Assembly: GCA_031278755.1 (NCBI GenBank)
Contig: JAITJV010000301.1
Coordinates: 1 to 10,659 of the forward strand
DNA length: 10,659 nucleotides
Reading direction: 5' to 3'
DNA from: Treponema sp.
GTDB taxonomy: Bacteria > Spirochaetota > Spirochaetia > Treponematales > Breznakiellaceae
Part shown: positions 6,312 through 10,659 of the stretch, piece after piece
Layout: the number at the start of each line of letters is the position of its first letter
How positions within the stretch are numbered: the stretch's first letter is position 1
The notes under the pieces: generated by a model
The model's input: only the letters and a program-made list of their open reading frames with translations
What the model was told of the DNA's origin: nothing
The model's database searches: none
Position numbers and translations under genes: made by a program

Positions 6312-7706
6312 ATGAAACCGGTTCTTGTCCGCGGCGCGGCGGCGGTTGTTACCTGCGACGGCAATGATACTGTTCTTAAAGACGCGGATATTTTCATCGA
6401 GGACGGAAAAATCACGTCCATAGGCGCGGCCGGAACGGACTGCGGAACGGACTGCGATATTATTGACGCCTCGGGAAAATTCGTGTATCCGGGGCTGGTC
6501 AACACCCACCATCACTTTTTTCAAACTTTTGTCCGAAATCTTCCCGCCATTAATTATCCGGGCGTCACCCTGATCGAATGGCTGGACAGGATTTACCGGA
6601 TCTTCAAGGAAATTGATTCCGATGTAATTTATTATTCATCGCTTACCGCAATGGCGGATCTTCTCAAGCACGGCTGCACCACCGCTTTTGATCATCAATA
6701 CTGTTATACCAGAAAAACCGGAACGTCTCCGGTGGACAGGCAGATGGAAGCGGCGGAACTTCTGGGGATACGCTATCATGCCGGCCGGGGCTGCAATACG
6801 CTGCCCCGCGAAGAGGGGAGTACGATCCCCGATGAGATGCGGGAAACGACGGGCGAATTTATAAAGGACTGTGAAAGGCTTATTGCGGCCTATCATGATC
6901 CCGGCCCCTTTGCGATGTCCCGCATCGTGGTCGCCCCCTGCCAGCCGGTGAACTGTTATCCTGAAACCTTTATTGAATCCGCCGCGCTGGCGCGGGACAG
7001 GGGAGTGCGGCTGCATACGCACCTTGCGGAAGGCGAGACGGCCCTTATGCGGCGGCGCTGGGGAAAGCGCACCCTTGCCTGGGCCGGCGGCGTCGGTTTC
7101 CTTGGGCCGGATCTCTGGATCGCCCATGGCTGGGAGCTTAACCGTGATGAATACGCGGTGATGGCCGAAACGGGGACGGGCCTTGCCCATTGTCCCGCTC
7201 CGGCGGTGCTGGGCGGCTGTCCCATCATTGATATGCCCGCCATGACGAAGGCCGGCATGACCATAGGGCTTGGCTGCGACGGTTCGGCTACCAACGATTC
7301 TTCAAACCTGCTGGATACCCTGCGCACGGCCTATCTTATGCAGTGTTTCTACGCCAAAGAGCGGGGCGGCGCGCCGGCTCCCTACGATCTTTTGAAAATG
7401 GCCACGGTTAACGGCGCGAAAATTCTCGGCTGCGAAAAACTCGGTTCACTTGAGGCGGGCAACGGCGCCGATCTCTTTATGGTAGACGCCGAAGCGCTGG
7501 AGCTTGCGGGGACGCTGCACGACCCCGCGAGCCTCCTGGCCCATGTGGGAGTTACGGGGCCTGTATGGCTGACCATGGTAAACGGAAAAGTTGTATGGCG
7601 TGAAGGGCGCCTTGCCGGCGTTGATGATGAAAAAGCCCTGGCGGCAAAGGCCGATTCGGTCTGCGGCAGGGCGCTGCGCGATTTATTTCCGGCGGTGTTC
7701 TCGTGA
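6312..7706 (+). CDS. Amidohydrolase, probable 8-oxoguanine or guanine-type deaminase
   Basis: The 464-residue product is a metal-dependent amidohydrolase of the ATZ/TRZ/cytosine deaminase-like group. All expected metal and catalytic residues are present: H66 and H68 in N-T-H-H-H-F, H237 and E240 in R-L-H-T-H-L-A-E, H272 in I-A-H-G, and D323 in G-C-D-G-S-A-T-N-D. Several stretches resemble the Pseudomonas 8-oxoguanine deaminase Pa0142: H-H-H-F-F-Q-T, G-C-T-T-A-F-D-H, E-R-L-I-A-A-Y-H, A-P-C-Q-P and D-G-S-A-T-N-D-S-S-N. That enzyme converts 8-oxoguanine to urate with release of ammonia. Guanine, another aminopurine, or a pyrimidine remain possible. The segment A-H-C-P-A-P-A-V-L-G-G (292-302) differs from the S-S-N-M-R seen in Pa0142, near a region that shapes the pocket. 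The ATG has no clear ribosome site, so it is probably translated by coupling from deoD, 14 bases upstream. Confidence 0.82.
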   Translation: MKPVLVRGAAAVVTCDGNDTVLKDADIFIEDGKITSIGAAGTDCGTDCDIIDASGKFVYPGLVNTHHHFFQTFVRNLPAINYPGVTLIEWLDRIYRIFKEIDSDVIYYSSLTAMADLLKHGCTTAFDHQYCYTRKTGTSPVDRQMEAAELLGIRYHAGRGCNTLPREEGSTIPDEMRETTGEFIKDCERLIAAYHDPGPFAMSRIVVAPCQPVNCYPETFIESAALARDRGVRLHTHLAEGETALMRRRWGKRTLAWAGGVGFLGPDLWIAHGWELNRDEYAVMAETGTGLAHCPAPAVLGGCPIIDMPAMTKAGMTIGLGCDGSATNDSSNLLDTLRTAYLMQCFYAKERGGAPAPYDLLKMATVNGAKILGCEKLGSLEAGNGADLFMVDAEALELAGTLHDPASLLAHVGVTGPVWLTMVNGKVVWREGRLAGVDDEKALAAKADSVCGRALRDLFPAVFS

Positions 7707-7718
7707 CACGGATCCTGA

Positions 7719-7787
7719 ACGGCCGCCCCTTGATGCCGCGGCGGGCCCGCGTGAAGCGTAAGCCTATGGCTTTTCCGGCCGTCTTTT
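7719..7787 (+). other. Structured gap with nested inverted repeats between amidohydrolase and mobA-like gene
   Basis: ACGGCCG (7719-7725) is the exact reverse complement of CGGCCGT (7776-7782), which is followed by C and four T. Inside this outer stem lie a small hairpin, AAGCC-TAT-GGCTT (7760-7772), and the GC palindrome GCGGGCCCGC. The layout resembles a terminator or processing site, but the outer loop is long. The following ATG has no good ribosome site, so the structure may affect its translation. Confidence 0.4.
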
Positions 7788-7790
7788 GAT

Positions 7791-8396
7791 ATGGAACCTG
7801 AAGATGCGGACGCCGTCCTTCTTGCCTCCGGTTTTTCCCGCCGTTTCGGAAATAAAGACAAGCTCCTCGCCGATTTCCGGGGAAAAGCCCTCGCCCGGCA
7901 TACCCTTGATCTGGTTTCAGGCCTTGGCTGTTTCAGGGGGATCTTTTTTGTCGCCGCCGCCGAAGGCGTGATCAATCTTGCATCGGGCCTCCCTGTTACG
8001 ATCGTCCGCAACAAACATCCCGAACGGGGCATGCGGGAAAGCGTGCGCCTGGGCCTTGAGGCGGCCGGGAATTCCGGGTATTACATGTTTTTTCCCTGCG
8101 ATCAGCCGCTGCTTGACGCCGGAACGGTCATGCGCATCCTTGAAGCGCGAAAACCGGATTGTATTGTGGAACCCCGCCGCGGCGGGAAACCGGGAAACCC
8201 CTGCGTTTTTTCCGCCGCCTTCCGCGCCGAGCTGCTTTCCCTGGAGGAAGGGGGACGTCCCCGGGACGTAAAGGCAAGGCATCCGGAGGCTCTTGTGCCG
8301 GTTGAAATTCCCGATCCCCTCGCGCTTGCGGATATAGATGACGGGGAAACTTTACGGTATATTTCTATGAAAGGGGGTTTTTATGCCGCGGAATAA
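7791..8396 (+). CDS. MobA/MocA-like nucleotidyltransferase (YgfJ-type molybdenum hydroxylase maturation factor)
   Basis: The 201-residue product has the NTP_transf_3 fold signature. It begins with L-L-A-S-G-F-S-R-R-F-G and K-D-K-L-L (residues 10-26), the nucleotide-binding loop. It then has F-P-C-D-Q-P (101-106) with the metal aspartate D104, G-K-P-G-N-P-C-V-F (132-140), and D-I-D-D-G-E-T-L (181-188) near the end. This fits MocA/YgfJ proteins, which use CTP or GTP to modify molybdopterin for xanthine dehydrogenase-type enzymes, better than MobA itself. The position after a purine deaminase supports that reading, since YgfJ-type genes often accompany purine hydroxylase genes. No molybdenum enzyme is in the window. 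The ATG is the only usable start because a stop lies in frame at 7752-7754; no clear ribosome site precedes it. The 3' end overlaps the aldolase gene by 14 bases. Confidence 0.8.
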   Translation: MEPEDADAVLLASGFSRRFGNKDKLLADFRGKALARHTLDLVSGLGCFRGIFFVAAAEGVINLASGLPVTIVRNKHPERGMRESVRLGLEAAGNSGYYMFFPCDQPLLDAGTVMRILEARKPDCIVEPRRGGKPGNPCVFSAAFRAELLSLEEGGRPRDVKARHPEALVPVEIPDPLALADIDDGETLRYISMKGGFYAAE

Positions 8397-9282
8397 TCTT
8401 AACGCAAAGGACGCCGTGCTTTCGGCGCGGAAAAATGAAACGGTGGTTCCGGCTTTCAATATTCCCTATCTTCCCATGGTGGAGCCTGTCGCGTCCGCCG
8501 TCGCCGATGAAAAAATCATCGCGATTATCCATGTTGCAAGGGTCGAGTGGGAAAAATTTTCCGCGGGGAGCCTTGAGGACGTCGCGAAGGAATACTTCAA
8601 ATATGAGAAGCCCGGCCTCACGCTCCTGGGGCTGGATCATGTGCCCGTCGTCGATGAGGACGGGAAGCGCGTTGACTACATGCCCATTCTGCGGAGGGCT
8701 GTTGACGCGGGTTATCAATCCGTCATGCTGGACGGCTCCCGTCTTTCCCTTGAGGAAAACATCGCCGCCACGGCGGAGGCCGCCGATCTGGCCCATGGAT
8801 CAGGCCTTGCCTGCGAAGGAGAACTGGGGGCCGTCATGGGGCACGAAAGCGGCCCCATAAAACCATACGAGGAGATCTTCAGCTCAAGGCTGGGCTTTAC
8901 CGATCTTGATGAAGCAAAACGGTTCGCGCGGGAATCACGGTGCGACTGGATGTCCGTAGCGGTGGGGAACATTCACGGCGCCGTGGCGGAAGCGACGCGC
9001 CGTCAGAAAAAGCCCGAAGCGCGGCTTGATGTGGATCATATCGCCGCCCTGTACAAGGCGGCCGGAATTCCCCTTGTGCTGCACGGCGGCAGCGGCATAC
9101 AGATCGGCTATATCAAAAAAGGAATACAGGCCGGCATCGCCAAGATAAACATAGGAACGGAAATCAGGCAGGCCTACGAAAATTCCCTTGACGCGGGACA
9201 ATCCGCGGCAAGGGAGGCCGTTTACAACAAGGTGCGGGAACTTATAAGAAACATAGTCCAAACCCCCGGAGGCCCCGATTGA
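8383..9282 (+). CDS. Class II (FbaA-type, zinc) aldolase of unknown substrate
   Basis: The 299-residue product is of F_bP_aldolase family size and pattern. Candidate catalytic and zinc residues are D85 and H86 in L-G-L-D-H-V-P-V, H198 in V-G-N-I-H-G, and H234 in L-V-L-H-G-G-S-G. The E-G-E-L-G-A-V-M-G-H-E block (145-155) and K-I-N-I-G-T-E-I-R (254-262) complete the active-site pattern. Known class II enzymes usually read N-x-D-T-D or N-x-N-T-D/E at the last site, so G258 is a difference near the phosphate-binding and substrate region. The segment I-H-V-A-R-V-E-W-E-K-F (49-59) replaces the usual start of the barrel, which argues against plain fructose-1,6-bisphosphate aldolase. The ATG has AAAGGGGG (8369-8376) six bases upstream and overlaps the mobA-like gene by 14 bases, so the two are co-translated. 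It may cleave a ketose phosphate derived from a pentose or deoxypentose. Confidence 0.85.
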   Translation: MPRNNLNAKDAVLSARKNETVVPAFNIPYLPMVEPVASAVADEKIIAIIHVARVEWEKFSAGSLEDVAKEYFKYEKPGLTLLGLDHVPVVDEDGKRVDYMPILRRAVDAGYQSVMLDGSRLSLEENIAATAEAADLAHGSGLACEGELGAVMGHESGPIKPYEEIFSSRLGFTDLDEAKRFARESRCDWMSVAVGNIHGAVAEATRRQKKPEARLDVDHIAALYKAAGIPLVLHGGSGIQIGYIKKGIQAGIAKINIGTEIRQAYENSLDAGQSAAREAVYNKVRELIRNIVQTPGGPD

Positions 9283-9300
9283 ACAGCCCGATGTGCGCGA

Positions 9301-10659
9301 TCAGGCGAAAGGATTCTCCGTTGTGTAAAGCATTCCCGCCGGCCGGTTGAAAGCGACGTCGGGCACCCCGAAGTAATCAAAAACGGTGAAGATCGCCTTG
9401 CCGTACTTTCCGAAAGCCACAGCCCCGTGGTGGGGATAGTGCTTCGCGATAAGCACATGCCTGTAGAAGCGCCCCATTTCGGGGATGGCGAAAACGCCGA
9501 TGCCGCCGAATGATTTGGTGGCGACGGGGAGCACCTCGCCCTGGGCAATGTAGCCCTGGAGGCTTCCGTCGGGATTGCCGTGGAGGCGGTAAAAGGTGAT
9601 GTCCCCGGGGGCTATGTCGCCTTCCAGCGTGCCGCGGGTAACGTCGGGCTTGCCGCCTTTTTCAATAGTTCTGTTTTGTATAAGCTGGAATTTCAAGGCG
9701 GTGTTTTTTTCCTTCTTCAGCTTGCATATCGGAGTGTTCCCGCAGTGGAAGCCCATGAACACATCCCGGCTTGAGTATTTTTTATATTTGGGCTTAATGT
9801 CCTTGTCGTAAATATCGGCGGGAACGGAATTGTTGATGTCAAGCAGGGTGACGGAGTCCGCGCTGACGCAGGCGCCTATGTATTCGCTTAACGCGCCGTA
9901 AATATCAACTTCGCAGCTTACCGGAATTCCCCGTGAGGCAAGGCGGCTGTTGACATAGCAGGGGACAAAGCCGAATTCGGTGGGGAAGGCGGGCCAGCAC
10001 TTGTCGGCGAATGCGGCGTAGCTGCGCGCGCCTTTGTGTTCTTCCGCCCAGTCAAGGAGCGTAATCTCAAACTGGGCCAGCCGGGCAAGGAAATCAGGAT
10101 ACTGGTTTCCGCCGCCAAGTTCCGCAGCCATATCTTTTACCACCGCCGCGATACGCTTGTCGTCCTTGTGCCTGCGGAAGGAAACAAGAAGATCAAGTTC
10201 CGAATTTTCTTCAATCTCAACGCCTATGTCGTAAAGCCCCTTGATGGGCGCGTTACAGGCAAAGAAATCCTGGGGCCTCGGGCCGAAGGTGATGAGCTTG
10301 AGTCCGGCCACGCCTATAATCGCCCGCGCGACGGGAATAAAATCCGCAATCATGCCGGCAATGTCCTTGTCCGTGCCCACGGGGTATTCGGGGATCACCG
10401 CCTTGAGTTTGCGGAGGCCGAGGTTGTAGGAACAGTTGAGCATTCCGCAGTATGCGTCGCCCCGCCCGTTGATAAGGTCCTTCCCCGTTTCCTCCGCCGC
10501 CGCGGCGAACATCACCGGCCCGTCAAAGAAACGGGCGATGAGCGTCTCGGGCGTTTCAGGGCCGAAATTCCCCAGAAAGACCACAAGGGCGTTGCAATGC
10601 CCCTTTTTTGCCTCTTCCACCGCCTTTACCGCATCTTTCTCATTTTCTACGGTTGTTTT
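9301..10659 (-). CDS. L-fucose/L-arabinose isomerase-like protein, N-terminus beyond the right edge
   Basis: The frame runs from the right edge to a TGA at 9301-9303 and gives 452 residues. It stays open to the edge, so the GTG at 10620 is not the true start; perhaps 20-50 residues are missing. The family pattern is clear: A-L-V-V-F-L-G-N-F-G-P-E near the start, C-W-P-A-F, then P-C-Y-V-N-S-R-L-A-S-R-G-I-P-V-S-C-E-V-D, V-T-L-L-D-I, F-H-C-G-N and H-Y-P-H-H. By analogy with FucI, the likely metal ligands are E (codon 9910-9912), D (codon 9838-9840) and a histidine in the C-terminal H-Y-P-H-H. Members interconvert aldoses and ketoses, but many relatives in this broad group have no assigned substrate. 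It faces the aldolase gene with only 18 bases between the two stops, so it is regulated separately from the purine cluster. Confidence 0.85.
   Translation of the reverse strand, partial: KTTVENEKDAVKAVEEAKKGHCNALVVFLGNFGPETPETLIARFFDGPVMFAAAAEETGKDLINGRGDAYCGMLNCSYNLGLRKLKAVIPEYPVGTDKDIAGMIADFIPVARAIIGVAGLKLITFGPRPQDFFACNAPIKGLYDIGVEIEENSELDLLVSFRRHKDDKRIAAVVKDMAAELGGGNQYPDFLARLAQFEITLLDWAEEHKGARSYAAFADKCWPAFPTEFGFVPCYVNSRLASRGIPVSCEVDIYGALSEYIGACVSADSVTLLDINNSVPADIYDKDIKPKYKKYSSRDVFMGFHCGNTPICKLKKEKNTALKFQLIQNRTIEKGGKPDVTRGTLEGDIAPGDITFYRLHGNPDGSLQGYIAQGEVLPVATKSFGGIGVFAIPEMGRFYRHVLIAKHYPHHGAVAFGKYGKAIFTVFDYFGVPDVAFNRPAGMLYTTENPFA

Noticed and set aside
9283..9300. Bidirectional terminator between the aldolase and isomerase genes
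   Set aside because: The 18-base gap has no convincing inverted repeat or T-run on either strand.

Overview
The window reads as a piece of a moderately GC-rich bacterial chromosome carrying a purine nucleoside uptake and processing cluster. All genes but the last are on the + strand, tightly packed, with short gaps or overlaps. The lead gene is a lipoprotein of the BMP/PnrA family, the purine nucleoside receptor known from Treponema pallidum. Its export signal ends in a relaxed lipobox, and the phosphorylase resembles the Gram-positive-like deoD group. Together these suggest a spirochete, possibly a gut or termite-gut Treponema relative, but this is an inference from protein style only; a Firmicute or a metagenomic relative cannot be excluded.

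Layout. Positions 1-524 hold a cupin_5 (DUF985) protein that starts one base before the window and carries a proline-rich hexapeptide repeat. Positions 525-710 are a non-coding leader with a good sigma70-like promoter and two hairpins that share repeated sequence. From 711 to 5507 there is a complete ABC importer: BMP lipoprotein, double ATPase, and two LIV-type permeases, the last three genes overlapping. From 5593 to 7706 come DeoD purine nucleoside phosphorylase and an amidohydrolase that resembles 8-oxoguanine deaminase. After a structured 84-base gap, 7791-9282 encodes a MobA/MocA-like nucleotidyltransferase and a class II (FbaA-type) aldolase, which overlap by 14 bases. A convergent gene for an L-fucose isomerase-like protein occupies 9301 to the right edge and lacks its N-terminus.

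How the genes could work together: the importer brings in purine nucleosides. DeoD splits them with phosphate into base and (deoxy)ribose-1-phosphate. The amidohydrolase deaminates a guanine-type base. The MocA-like protein would mature a molybdenum hydroxylase such as xanthine dehydrogenase, which is not in this window. The aldolase could act on a sugar phosphate, possibly one derived from the nucleoside sugar, but its substrate cannot be read from the sequence.

No rRNA, tRNA, CRISPR array, insertion sequence or phage gene was seen. I did not find a clearly unprecedented system. The most interesting items are the leader RNA before the receptor gene, the aldolase and isomerase next to a nucleoside operon, and the asymmetric ATPase.
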